NCBI GenBank assembly: GCA_016718385.1
Contig: JADKDK010000004.1
Location: 682,001-746,000, forward strand
Source: Gammaproteobacteria bacterium
GTDB taxonomy: Bacteria > Pseudomonadota > Gammaproteobacteria > Pseudomonadales > UBA5518
Length of the DNA stretch: 64,000 nt
Direction of reading: 5' to 3'
Below the pieces are notes generated by a model. The model had not been told where the DNA came from, searched no databases, and saw nothing but the letters and a program-made list of their open reading frames with translations. The position numbers and the translations under genes are program-made. This document shows, piece after piece, positions 1 to 7,905 of this stretch (positions are counted from its first letter, which is position 1; every line of letters starts with the position of its first letter).

Positions 1-409
1 AGCCATCACCGACATCCAGCCCGTGCGGGCGATCGAGGTCCTTCAGCAACACCTCGCGGCGCTCGGGCCTGCCGTCGCCATTGGTGTCGCGCCCGAGCAG
101 CAGCACCTGGCCCAGGCGGGGCTGGCTCACCAGCAGGTCGCCGCCCGCCGTGGGGCGCAGAAAGCGCGCTTTCGGCACGTCTCCGGCGTAAAGATCCAGC
201 CGGAACCCCTCGCGCACCGTGAGCAGCTGACCGACGGAGGACGCGCTCGCCTGCGGACCTTGCGCGCCGGTCATCGCGTTCAGCATCATGCGCCAGTTGG
301 TGATCTCAAGGTTCGGCGTCAGCACCAGCATCGCCGCGACCAGGGCAGCCGCGAGCACCAGCAGCGCGATCGCGCACCAGGCCAGGATCAACAGGGGACG
401 GACGGTCAT
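1..409 (-). CDS. PQQ-dependent sugar (sorbosone-type) dehydrogenase, N-terminal part
   Basis: Only the first 136 codons are inside the window; the gene runs off the left edge. The start ATG is at 407-409. The protein opens with a hydrophobic export or anchor segment (about residues 5-30), followed by a segment that places a ligand-binding beta-propeller start (FRLDLYAGDVPKARFL) and a calcium-binding-like loop (DTNGDGRPERRE). This pattern is typical of the soluble sorbosone/glucose dehydrogenase family, periplasmic quinoproteins that oxidise sugars or alcohols with PQQ. The catalytic residues lie outside the window, so the substrate cannot be judged and a non-enzymatic propeller protein is possible. 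It is divergent from the YjdF-like gene with about 100 bp between them. Confidence 0.6.
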   Translation of the reverse strand, partial: MTVRPLLILAWCAIALLVLAAALVAAMLVLTPNLEITNWRMMLNAMTGAQGPQASASSVGQLLTVREGFRLDLYAGDVPKARFLRPTAGGDLLVSQPRLGQVLLLGRDTNGDGRPERREVLLKDLDRPHGLDVGDG

Positions 410-512
410 GTGTCTGCTCCAGCAGTGTGTCGTGATTCATCCAGGCCCCGGCGCGGGCGCGCAGCAGGGCTTTGCTATAGTAAGCGCCGCTCCACGATCA
501 GGACGCCGACCG

Positions 513-1127
513 ATGGTAACCGCTAGCCGGAAAGAGTTGTGGCTGCTGCTCGGCATGACCTTCGTCGTGCTCGTGCTCACCGGCTACAAGCCCTTCGATC
601 TCACCACGTGGTTCCTCGAGGTGTTTCCGGTGCTCGTCGCGATCCCGTTGCTAGCCCTGACGCGCGAGGGCTTCCCGCTCACGCGGCTGCTCTACTGGCT
701 TATCTTCGTGCACGCGCTGATCCTGATGGTCGGGGGGCACTATACCTACGCGCGCGTGCCGCTCGGTTTCTGGATGCAGGACTGGTTCGACCTCGCGCGC
801 AACCACTACGATCGCATCGGCCACATCGCGCAGGGTTTCGTGCCGGCAATGATCACGCGGGAGATACTGTTGCGGCGCTCGCCGCTGGTGCGCGGCAAGT
901 GGCTGTTCTTCCTGGTGCTCTGCGTGTGCATGTTCGTGAGCGTGTTCTACGAGTTCATCGAGTGGTGGGTCGCGCTGATCGCCGAGGGCGCCTCGATCGA
1001 ATTCCTCGGCACCCAGGGCGATGTGTGGGACACGCACTGGGACATGTTCCTTGCTCTCTGCGGCGCGATCCTCGCCCAGGTACTGCTCGCGCGCGTGCAC
1101 GACCGGCAGCTGGCCGGCGCGGCCTAG
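513..1127 (+). CDS. YjdF-like (DUF2238) inner-membrane protein
   Basis: A 204-residue membrane protein with about five or six hydrophobic helices and no export signal beyond the first helix. The polar segment GFWMQDWFDLARNHYDRIGH and the later FYEFIEWW and WDTHWDMF motifs are hallmarks of the YjdF/DUF2238 family, whose function is unknown. I chose the ATG at 513 because translation further upstream shows no family similarity and overlaps the divergent gene's promoter region. A TATAGT hexamer at 476-481 could be its -10 element, but no good -35 is visible. The gene is followed by a hairpin-repeat cluster rather than by a co-directional partner. Confidence 0.8.
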   Translation: MVTASRKELWLLLGMTFVVLVLTGYKPFDLTTWFLEVFPVLVAIPLLALTREGFPLTRLLYWLIFVHALILMVGGHYTYARVPLGFWMQDWFDLARNHYDRIGHIAQGFVPAMITREILLRRSPLVRGKWLFFLVLCVCMFVSVFYEFIEWWVALIAEGASIEFLGTQGDVWDTHWDMFLALCGAILAQVLLARVHDRQLAGAA

Positions 1128-1141
1128 CGCAGGCTACACCC

Positions 1142-1236
1142 GTCGGCATGAATGCCGATCTGCATGGGCCGTAGGTCGCCATTCATGGCGACAGCAGCGT
1201 TCGACGATGCACCCGTCGGCATGAATGCCGACCTAC
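1142..1236. repeat. REP-like hairpin repeat cluster 1 (three copies)
   Basis: Three 22-nt units lie at 1142-1163 (minus), 1171-1192 (plus) and 1215-1236 (minus). Each has a GTAGGTC or GCAGATC head and a hairpin with a TTCA loop. The stem sequence differs between copies (GGCAT/ATGCC versus GCCAT/ATGGC) but pairing is kept. The last copy overlaps the end of the class V aminotransferase gene, and its head contains that gene's TAG stop codon. Confidence 0.8.
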
Positions 1237-2357
1237 AGGTTGTCCAACGCTCCGGCCAGCGTGGCCAGCGTGCGCTCCACATTCTTCAACTTGTCGAGCC
1301 CGAACAGCCCGAGGCGGAAGCTGCGGAAATCCGCCGGCTCGTCGCATTGCAGCGGCACGCCAGCGGCGATCTGCAGGCCGCGGGCGAGGAATCTCTTCCC
1401 GTTCTGGACATCCGGATCGCCGGTGTAGCTGACCACCACGCCCGGGGCGGCAAAGCCCTCGGCCGCGACGCTGGGGAAGCCGCGCGCGGCGAGCAGCGCG
1501 CGCGCCTGGTCGCCGAGGCGCTGCTGCGCGGCGCGCGCCGTGTCGAGGCCGAACTCCATGGTTTCCGCGATCGCGCCGCGCAGCAGGCGCAGCCCGTCGG
1601 TCGGCATCGTCGCGTGGTAGGCGTGGCCGCCATTCTCGTAGGTCTCCATGATACCCAGCCAGCGCTTCAGGTCGCAGGCGAAGCTGCTGCTCGTGGTCGC
1701 GTCGATGCGCGCGCGGGCCTCCTCGCCCAGCATCACCAGCCCCGCACAGGGCGTGGCGCTCCAGCCCTTCTGCGGCGCGCTCAGCAGCACGTCGACGCCG
1801 CTCGCGCGCATGTCGACCCAGATCGCGCCCGAGGCAATGCAGTCGAGCACGAACAGGCCGCCCACCTCATGCACGGCATCGGCCACGGCGCGCACGTAGG
1901 TATCCGGCAGGATCATGCCGGAGGCGGTCTCGACGTGTGGCGCGAAGACCACCGCGGGCCGCTCGCGGCGAATCGTGTCGACGACCTCGTCGATCGGCGC
2001 CGGCGCGAACGGTGACTGCGGTTCGTTGCCCGTGCGACGTGCCTTCAGCACCGTGGAGGCCGCGGCGATGGCGCCCATCTCCAGGATCTGCGTCCAGCGG
2101 AAGCTGAAGAAACCGTTGCGGATGATCAGCGTTTTCGCACCGCCGGCGAATTGCCGCGCCACCGCCTCCATCGCGTAGGTGCCGCCGCCGGGCACGAGGG
2201 CCACCGATTGCGCGCCGTAGGCCTGCTTCAACCCGCGCGAGATGTCGTTCATCACGCCCTGGAATGCGCGCGACATGTGGTTCAACGAGCGGTCGGTGTA
2301 GACCACCGAGTACTCGAGCAGTCCGTCGGGATCGACGTGGGGCAGCAGGCCGGGCAT
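1233..2357 (-). CDS. Class V aminotransferase (alanine/serine-glyoxylate-type)
   Basis: A 374-residue PLP enzyme of fold type I, class V. The glycine-rich PLP phosphate loop is at about residues 57-62 (PGGGTYAM), the aspartate that pairs with the pyridine nitrogen lies in the VLDCIASGA segment near residue 172, and the Schiff-base lysine is K197 in SAPQKGWS. The length fits alanine-glyoxylate or serine-glyoxylate aminotransferases. The start was set at the ATG at 2357, because the upstream in-frame extension (MRIAETPG...) is proline- and cysteine-rich and unlike the family. The stop codon lies within a hairpin repeat. No neighbouring gene identifies the amino donor. Confidence 0.8.
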   Translation of the reverse strand: MPGLLPHVDPDGLLEYSVVYTDRSLNHMSRAFQGVMNDISRGLKQAYGAQSVALVPGGGTYAMEAVARQFAGGAKTLIIRNGFFSFRWTQILEMGAIAAASTVLKARRTGNEPQSPFAPAPIDEVVDTIRRERPAVVFAPHVETASGMILPDTYVRAVADAVHEVGGLFVLDCIASGAIWVDMRASGVDVLLSAPQKGWSATPCAGLVMLGEEARARIDATTSSSFACDLKRWLGIMETYENGGHAYHATMPTDGLRLLRGAIAETMEFGLDTARAAQQRLGDQARALLAARGFPSVAAEGFAAPGVVVSYTGDPDVQNGKRFLARGLQIAAGVPLQCDEPADFRSFRLGLFGLDKLKNVERTLATLAGALDNL

Positions 2358-2892
2358 GGCAGTTCTCGCGCAGGGACAGGGCAGCCCGGGAGTCTCGGCG
2401 ATTCGCATGCGGGTGGCAAGCGCAGCCCGGCGTGGTGCGCTCGCCCGGGGCGTCGGTGGCCCCCGGCATTGCCGGCCACGGCGGCGCGTTCGCGCTCCTC
2501 CTCAGGTGCCGTCGGCGAAGGCATACATCCGCGCGATGATGAGGATCGGGCGCATTTCGTCGGGGCTGCCGGGCGACTCCTCGGGGGCTTGGTGCGTGGC
2601 AAACCGATGCTGGATTCCGGCGCTGCGTAACAAAGCCGAGCTCAGGTAACATTATTTTCCCGTAATCTGGCGTATTTTCGCCATAGTATTGACAATCGAT
2701 TATATCTTTTAAATCAGTATGTTGATGTCAGTTCGCGGTGGATCACTGCGAATTCTAGTAATTTTGCGACGACCCCAGGCTGGAAAAACCTCACTCCAGT
2801 GTTACCTTGTGTATCGAACGGTAACAAATTTCCCGGAAGATGATTGTCGGGAGTTGTTGCCCGCCACGACCACCTGTAGTGAGGATCTCGCA
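2358..2892. other. Intergenic region with an AT-rich segment
   Basis: These 535 bases hold no convincing gene. A 43-codon frame on the minus strand (2502-2633, TTG start only) reads plausibly at its end (RPILIIARMYAFADGT) but has no ATG, no visible ribosome binding site and no family I recognise. From about 2640 to 2760 the base composition turns clearly AT-rich, which is unlike the surroundings and suggests a promoter region for the small exported protein at 2893. Confidence 0.5.
2689..2720 (+). promoter_or_regulatory. Candidate sigma-70 promoter for the small exported protein
   Basis: A perfect TTGACA hexamer lies at 2689-2694 in an AT-rich stretch. Candidate -10 hexamers downstream are TAAATC (2710-2715, 15-nt spacer) and CAGTAT (2715-2720, 20-nt spacer); neither has ideal spacing. 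It would leave a leader of about 165 nt before the ATG at 2893. This is inferred from hexamer match and composition only. Confidence 0.35.
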
Positions 2893-3144
2893 ATGAACAA
2901 GCTGAGTGTGATGCTGCTCCTGGCATTCGCCGCTCACGGCGCGCTTGCCACCCAGGCTGCGGACAGTGCCGGCGCCGAGTCGCCGCGCGCGGACGCGATC
3001 GCCAGGCTGGCCGAGACCGAAATGCTGCTGAACCGCAAGACGGCGGAGTTGATCGAGAAGCATGTCGACGAGACGAATCGCAAGCTCGACCTGGAAATGG
3101 ACCGTCGCATCAGCGGCAAGCTGAAGTTGACGCTGCTGGACTGA
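2893..3144 (+). CDS. Small exported protein of unknown function
   Basis: An 83-residue protein with a clear Sec signal peptide (MNKLSVMLLLAFAAHGALAT, probable cleavage near residue 20-22) and a short, charged, probably helical or coiled mature part rich in Glu, Lys and Arg (RLAETEMLLNRKTAELIEKH). I do not recognise a family. The ATG at 2893 was chosen because it directly precedes the signal peptide; the longer in-frame extension upstream is not signal-like. It stands alone, preceded by an AT-rich region with a TTGACA hexamer and followed by the dehalogenase about 95 bp later. Confidence 0.65.
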   Translation: MNKLSVMLLLAFAAHGALATQAADSAGAESPRADAIARLAETEMLLNRKTAELIEKHVDETNRKLDLEMDRRISGKLKLTLLD

Positions 3145-3239
3145 CCGGCACCCGCTCCCGAACCGGGGGCATTGCCGCCCGCGGTCGTGCTAACGTTGCG
3201 CCGTTCCGGGATATCCCGGCGGTGACAGCGGGGGCGCAG

Positions 3240-4139
3240 ATGCAGACGCAATCGGTCGAGGTGGACGCGCGATACCCGATGCGGCGCATTGCCATCCTCG
3301 ACAGCCACATGGCGTATATCGAAGCCGGGCAGGGCGACCCCATCGTCTTCCTGCACGGCAACCCGACGTCATCCTACCTGTGGCGCAACATCATCCCGTG
3401 GGTCGAGCCGCTCGGGCGGTGCATCGCGCCCGACCTGATCGGCATGGGCGATTCCGGCCGGCTGGCACCCGGCGGCCCCGAGCGCTACGGGCTGGCGGAG
3501 CAGCGCGCCTTTCTCGATGCCCTGCTCGAGGCTCTCGCGGTGCGTGAGCGCGTCACGCTCGTGCTCCACGACTGGGGCTCGGTGCTGGGTTTCGACTGGG
3601 CCAACCGTCATCGCGCCGCCATCCGCGGCATCGCCTACATGGAAGCGGTCGTCAGGCCGGTCACGCGTGCCGACCTCGGTGAGGACACGATGCCGATGTT
3701 CGAGGCCCTGCGCTCGCCCGAGGGCGAGCGCCTCATCCTGGAGCAGAACATGTACGTGGAGGAGGCGCTGCCGCGCACAGTCCTGCGCACGCTGGGGGAG
3801 CGCGAGATGGAGGCCTACCGCGAGCCATTCCGCGAGCCCGGCGAAGGACGGCGCGCCATGCTCACGCTGTGCCGGCAAGTGCCTTTCGACGGTAGTCCGC
3901 GCGAGGTGTGGGATACCGAGGCCGCCTATGCCGAATGGCTGCCCGGCACCACGTTCCCGAAACTGTTCGTCAACGCTGAGCCCGGTGCCTTCCTGACCGG
4001 CGAAAAGCGCGCCTTTTGCCGCAGCTGGCCGAACCAGGAGGAGGTCACCGTTCCGGGGCTGCACTTCCTGCAGGAGGACTCGCCCGCGGAGATCGGCGCG
4101 GCGCTCGCGGCTTGGATCGCGCGGCTACCGACGGCCTGA
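3240..4139 (+). CDS. Haloalkane dehalogenase (alpha/beta hydrolase, HLD-II-like)
   Basis: A 299-residue alpha/beta hydrolase that would hydrolyse a carbon-halogen bond of haloalkanes to an alcohol. The full catalytic set of the DhaA/LinB group is visible: oxyanion and halide-binding N41 in HGNPTSSYLWRN, nucleophile D111 followed by halide-binding W112 in HDWGS, catalytic acid E135 in YMEAVV, and H275 in GLHFLQED. An acid after strand beta-6 rather than beta-7 is the mark of subfamily II. I chose the ATG at 3240, preceded by a GGGGG-rich site, over the GTG at 3222. No signal peptide, so cytoplasmic. Its 3' end overlaps the convergent hutG gene by 15 bp. Whether it acts on halogenated substrates in vivo is unknown. 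Confidence 0.88.
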   Translation: MQTQSVEVDARYPMRRIAILDSHMAYIEAGQGDPIVFLHGNPTSSYLWRNIIPWVEPLGRCIAPDLIGMGDSGRLAPGGPERYGLAEQRAFLDALLEALAVRERVTLVLHDWGSVLGFDWANRHRAAIRGIAYMEAVVRPVTRADLGEDTMPMFEALRSPEGERLILEQNMYVEEALPRTVLRTLGEREMEAYREPFREPGEGRRAMLTLCRQVPFDGSPREVWDTEAAYAEWLPGTTFPKLFVNAEPGAFLTGEKRAFCRSWPNQEEVTVPGLHFLQEDSPAEIGAALAAWIARLPTA

Positions 4140-4961
4140 GATGCTTCCGGTGGCTGCCGGTCCAGGCAGTTTGTCGAGCGCGGCCAGCAACATGCCTTTA
4201 AGCAGTGGTTGCACCGTGCTGGCGCGGGGCTCCATGTAATCGAAGGGCGGTGCTTCGTCCATGTAAAGGGACTGGCGCATCTCGAGCTGGATGGCATGCA
4301 CGTTGCGCTCCGGCCGGCCGTAGTGGCGCGTGATGTAGCCGCCCTTGAAGCGGCCGTTGACCACGTGCGTGAAGGGCGAACCCTGCGCCACCGCCACGAC
4401 GCTCTCGAGCACGGCGGCGCCGCAGCTCTGCCCGCTGTTGGTGCCGAAGTTGAGGTCGGGCAGCTGGCCCTCGAAGAGACGCGGCAGCACGCCGGCGATG
4501 GAGTGGGCGTCCCACAGCAGTGCGCCGCCGTGCCGGGTCTCGAGCCGGGCCAGTTCGGCGGACAGCGCGGCGTGGTAGGGCATCCAGTACGCGTGCAGGC
4601 GGCGTTGCCGTTCCGTTGCGTCGGGCGCGGCGCCGCACTGGTAGAGCGGCTCGCCGCGGAAGGTCTCGGTGGGGCACAGGCCGGTGGTGGTCTGTCCGGG
4701 GTAGAGGCTCTCGCCGCCGGGCGGGCGGTTGAGATCGATCACGTAGCGCGAGACCCTGGCCTCGAGCACCGAGGCGCCCAGCGCGACGGCAAAGGCGTAG
4801 AGCCGCTCCAGGTGCCAGTCGGTGTCCTGGCGCAGGGCCGCGCCCGGGTTCATCTGCGCGACCAACTCATCCGGCAAGCGGGTACCCACGTGGGGCATCG
4901 AGATCAGCAGTGGCAGCGTGCCGGTGCTCAGGCGGTAGACCGGGGTATCGGTGGTGCTCAC
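4125..4961 (-). CDS. hutG: N-formylglutamate deformylase (HutG type)
   Basis: A 278-residue metal-dependent amidohydrolase that would split N-formylglutamate into glutamate and formate. The family opens with ISMPHVGTRLPDEL, followed by DTDWHLERLY, the segment VSRYVIDLNRPPGG, the WDAHSI motif with zinc ligands, the DLNFGTNSG motif and VNGRFKGGYITRHYG near the C-terminus. It is translationally coupled to the upstream LysR regulator (4-nt ATGA overlap). No other histidine-degradation gene (hutH, hutU, hutI, hutF) is in the window, so the formylglutamate may come from another source, possibly the FAD oxidase cluster next door. Confidence 0.88.
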   Translation of the reverse strand: MSTTDTPVYRLSTGTLPLLISMPHVGTRLPDELVAQMNPGAALRQDTDWHLERLYAFAVALGASVLEARVSRYVIDLNRPPGGESLYPGQTTTGLCPTETFRGEPLYQCGAAPDATERQRRLHAYWMPYHAALSAELARLETRHGGALLWDAHSIAGVLPRLFEGQLPDLNFGTNSGQSCGAAVLESVVAVAQGSPFTHVVNGRFKGGYITRHYGRPERNVHAIQLEMRQSLYMDEAPPFDYMEPRASTVQPLLKGMLLAALDKLPGPAATGSISGRR

Positions 4962-5995
4962 GGGAGTTCCTCATCGGGACAGGAAATGGCGTCCTCGGGC
5001 AAGCCTGGCAGGCTGCGGCGGATGGTCGGCGCGGTGTCGTGGCGGATCACCGCTCGCGCGATGCGGGCGATGTCGGCGTCCAGGCCCGCCCACTCGTTCT
5101 CGCGCGAGAGCAGGAAGAAATGACGCTGGGCCAGGCGGGTTGGCGGCAGCGGCACCACGGTGACGGCGTCCAGGTACTGGCGCGATTGCCACAGGCACAG
5201 CGGCGTGCTCAGCGCCCAGCCCAGGCCCGATGCCACCAGGCTGAGCAGCGGGTCGGTGGCATCGAAGGCGTAGCGGTGCGGCGCCTGCACACCGATATGG
5301 CGCAGGTAGCGCTCGATCTGCTGGCCAATGACCGAGCGCTGGCTGTAGCGGATCAGCGACAGCTCCCCCGCCATGGCGGACAGCTCGCGCGGCGAGGCGA
5401 GCTCGCGCACCGGGTGCTGGCGGGGAAACACCGCCACCCAGGATTCGGAAAACAGCAGTCGCTGCACCATGCGCGCATCGGCGATGTCGGGATCGGTGCA
5501 GATGACGAGGTCCAGTTCGCGCCCCTGCAACTGCGCGGTCAGGGTCGGAGTCAGCCCCGACCACATCAGTATCTGCCGGGCCGAGCCGGCCATGGCGCGG
5601 ATCAGCGCGGGCCCGACGGTGGCGGCAAAGGAGTCGACGCAGCCCAGGTGAATCTGCGCGAGTTCGTGGCGACCGGTGGCGCGCACCTCATCGACCATGG
5701 CATTGGCCTGCGCCAGCAACTCGATGGCGCGCGCGCGCAGGGCGTGGCCGGCGCGCGTGGGCGCGGCCGGGCGCACCTCGCGATCGAGCAGCTTCAGCTC
5801 CAGCTCTTTCTCCAGGCCCTTGATGGCCTGGCTCACCGCGCTCTGGCTGAGCCCGAGGCGCTGCGCGGCCAGGGCCATCGAGCCCGCGTCGCACACGGTC
5901 ACGAAGGCTTCGAGCGCGTGCAGGTCCGGCAGGCGGCGGTGGCGACGGCTGGGATCGGCTGGGCTCATGCGGGACATGATGAACGGGCTCGGCAA
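4958..5995 (-). CDS. LysR-family transcriptional regulator
   Basis: A 345-residue LysR regulator. The winged helix-turn-helix is at about residues 25-80 (LEAFVTVCDAGSMALAAQRL, then SQSAVSQAIKGLEKEL) and the rest is a periplasmic-binding-fold effector domain. It is divergent from the FAD oxidase at 6122 with a 126-bp AT-rich region that contains dyads, and it overlaps hutG by 4 nt. It therefore probably controls both hutG and the oxidase operon in response to a cluster metabolite, perhaps formyl- or methylglutamate (inference). The start could also be the ATG at 5977 or 5968, which would shorten the N-terminus slightly. Confidence 0.85.
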   Translation of the reverse strand: MPSPFIMSRMSPADPSRRHRRLPDLHALEAFVTVCDAGSMALAAQRLGLSQSAVSQAIKGLEKELELKLLDREVRPAAPTRAGHALRARAIELLAQANAMVDEVRATGRHELAQIHLGCVDSFAATVGPALIRAMAGSARQILMWSGLTPTLTAQLQGRELDLVICTDPDIADARMVQRLLFSESWVAVFPRQHPVRELASPRELSAMAGELSLIRYSQRSVIGQQIERYLRHIGVQAPHRYAFDATDPLLSLVASGLGWALSTPLCLWQSRQYLDAVTVVPLPPTRLAQRHFFLLSRENEWAGLDADIARIARAVIRHDTAPTIRRSLPGLPEDAISCPDEELP

Positions 5996-6004
5996 AAATC
6001 GGGT

Positions 6005-6054
6005 TTCATATTCAATATTCTGAACTTTAGCATTCGAATTACTTAAGCTGCTAA
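6005..6054. promoter_or_regulatory. Candidate operator region between lysR and FAD oxidase
   Basis: The divergent intergenic region is markedly AT-rich. It holds an interrupted dyad with TTCA at 6005-6008 and TGAA at 6021-6024, with a T-N11-A-like core typical of LysR sites, and a second dyad with TTAGCA at 6027-6032 and TGCTAA at 6049-6054. Position and composition suit LysR control of both directions. No binding data; pattern only. Confidence 0.4.
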
Positions 6055-6121
6055 CGCCCGGCGTAGCGGCTGCCTAGGCTGCGTTCCATCGCTGCTTCAC
6101 TCGTCGTTCGCAGAGGTTGCC

Positions 6122-7306
6122 ATGCAGAGCTATGACGCCATCGTGATCGGTGCCGGTGTGATCGGCAGTTCGGTCGCCTGCCACCTGGCGCGTTTCGGCG
6201 CCCGGAACGTGCTGGTGCTGGAGCGCCTGCAGATCGGCGCGGGCACCACCACGCAGTCCTCGGGCATCCTGCGCACGCACTACTCGGTGATCGAGAACGT
6301 GGAACTGGCGCGCCAGTCCTGGTCGGTGTTCACGGACTTCGCCGGCTACCTGGGTGACGAGGAGGCCTCGGCCGGGCTGGTCAGGTGCGGCTACCTGATC
6401 TGCGCGCCCGAGGGTCCCAGGCTCGATCCGCTGCGCCAGGCCCTGGAAGGCCAGCGCGGCAAGGGCATCGAGGTGCGTTTCCTCGACCAGGGAGAGGCCA
6501 GCGCCCTGCTGCCCATCGCCCGCTTCGACGACGCGGCGCTGATCGGCTACGAGCCCGAGGCGGGCTTTGCCGACGCCTACCTGGTGGCCACCGGCTTTGC
6601 CCGCGCCGCGCGCCGTGCCGGCGTGAAGATCATGGAGGGCGTCAGCGTCGAGCAACTGCTTATCGACAACGGTCGCGTGCTCGGGGTGCGCACCGCGCAA
6701 GGCGACTTCCACAGCGAAACGGTCATCAGCACGCAGAACATCTGGGCCGGCGACATCGAGCGCTGGACCGGCATTCCCACCCCGGTAAAGGCCGAGCGCC
6801 ATACCGTGCTCGCACTGGAAGGCCCCGAGGCCTACAGCTTTGCAATGCCTGTGTTCAAGGACCTCGGTTCGCCCGGCATGCTGTATTGCCGCAGCTACGG
6901 TGGCAACCAGATGCTGGTCAGCGAAGGCACCGTGGGCGAAACCCTGGCCGTGCCCGACAACGAGCAGGGCAATATCTCGCTGGACTACATCGTCGAGATC
7001 GGCGAGCAGGTGGCCGGGCGCTTCCCGTCCTTTGGCGAGGCGGGGCTCGCCTCGTCCTGGACCGGCGTCTACGACGTGACGCCGGACTGGAACCCCGTGC
7101 TGGGCCGCGTTCCCGGGCTGCAGGGCCTGGTGGTGGGCTATGGTTTCTCCGGCCACGGCTTCAAGCTGTCGCCGGGCGTGGGCCGTGTGCTGGCACAGGA
7201 GGCGCTCGGGCTGCCCACCGACGTCGCGCTGGCCCCGTATGCGCTGGAACGTTTCAGGACGGGCGAGCTGCTGACCGGCAAATACGGCCTGGGAGCGGTG
7301 TCCTGA
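6122..7306 (+). CDS. FAD-dependent amine/amino-acid oxidase (sarcosine-oxidase beta-like, DAO family)
   Basis: A 394-residue flavoprotein of the DAO superfamily. It begins with the dinucleotide-binding fold (AIVIGAGVIGSSVACHLARFG) and has the second motif GAGTTTQSSGILRTHYS, where sarcosine-oxidase-like enzymes contact FAD. The C-terminal GYGFSGHGFKLSPGVG segment is the family's closing FAD-binding motif. Such enzymes oxidise N-methyl or secondary amino groups of amino acids. Located between hutG/LysR and the GmaS-MgsABC genes, it is a candidate to oxidise N-methylglutamate or a related N-alkyl amino acid. It is likely an operon with the HutD-like gene, which starts 5 nt after its stop. The product (formaldehyde or formyl derivative) cannot be told from sequence. 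Confidence 0.8.
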   Translation: MQSYDAIVIGAGVIGSSVACHLARFGARNVLVLERLQIGAGTTTQSSGILRTHYSVIENVELARQSWSVFTDFAGYLGDEEASAGLVRCGYLICAPEGPRLDPLRQALEGQRGKGIEVRFLDQGEASALLPIARFDDAALIGYEPEAGFADAYLVATGFARAARRAGVKIMEGVSVEQLLIDNGRVLGVRTAQGDFHSETVISTQNIWAGDIERWTGIPTPVKAERHTVLALEGPEAYSFAMPVFKDLGSPGMLYCRSYGGNQMLVSEGTVGETLAVPDNEQGNISLDYIVEIGEQVAGRFPSFGEAGLASSWTGVYDVTPDWNPVLGRVPGLQGLVVGYGFSGHGFKLSPGVGRVLAQEALGLPTDVALAPYALERFRTGELLTGKYGLGAVS

Positions 7307-7311
7307 CACGC

Positions 7312-7893
7312 GTGGCCCGCGCGGTTGGTCCATTGCACCGTTTCCGCATCGACGATCTGCCCCGCGAGCCGTGGCGCAACGGCGCGGGCTGGACCCGGTC
7401 GGTGTGCTCGCGTGAAGTGGACGGGCAACCATGGTGGCGCGTTAGCGTGGCCGACATCACCGCCGCCGGTCCGTTCTCGCGCTTCGAGGGCATGGACCGC
7501 ATCGCGGTCATGCTGAGCGGCGGCGGGCTGTGCCTGTCCAATGCGGATGTGCGGCTGGCCTTCGATGGCCCGGGCTCGGTCGTGCAATTTCCGGGCGAAT
7601 GGACCCTGCAATGCGATGCGCCCGCGCTGCCCACGCAGCTGTTCAACATCATGGCGCGGCGTGACAGTGCCGGGGTCCGGGTGCTGCTTGCCGCAGACGA
7701 ACCATTGGCGTTGCCCCCGGGTGGCCACCAGGTGGCGCTGGCGTTGCGCGGCCGGTTCGAGCTCGTGCCGCCGGCCGGAGCCCGGCACATCCTGGGCGCA
7801 GGCGAGGGCGTGCACTGGCAGTCGCAGGATGCCGGCTGGTGTTCGGCGCAGATCGGGGGCGGTGGCGCCATGGTGTGGTGCGCGCTGCCCTGA
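7312..7893 (+). CDS. hutD: HutD/Ves family protein
   Basis: A 193-residue bicupin-like protein. The N-terminal signature LPREPWRNGAGWTRSVC and the following WWRVSVADITAAGPFSRFEG match the HutD/Ves family, normally found in histidine-utilisation operons; the molecular role is not established, though HutD has been linked to binding of a formylglutamate-like ligand. No ATG is available in frame. I chose GTG at 7312, 5 nt after the oxidase stop; TTG at 7333 is the alternative. Co-transcribed with the FAD oxidase. Together with hutG on the other side of the LysR region, it ties the cluster to N-formylglutamate. Its 3' end faces the XRE regulator with 12 bp between stops. Confidence 0.75.
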   Translation: MARAVGPLHRFRIDDLPREPWRNGAGWTRSVCSREVDGQPWWRVSVADITAAGPFSRFEGMDRIAVMLSGGGLCLSNADVRLAFDGPGSVVQFPGEWTLQCDAPALPTQLFNIMARRDSAGVRVLLAADEPLALPPGGHQVALALRGRFELVPPAGARHILGAGEGVHWQSQDAGWCSAQIGGGGAMVWCALP

Positions 7894-7905
7894 ATCCCCG
7901 GACCT

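Noticed and set aside
2502..2633. 43-codon minus-strand frame upstream of the class V aminotransferase
   Set aside because: No ATG, no ribosome binding site and no family pattern; kept only as a note in the intergenic entry.
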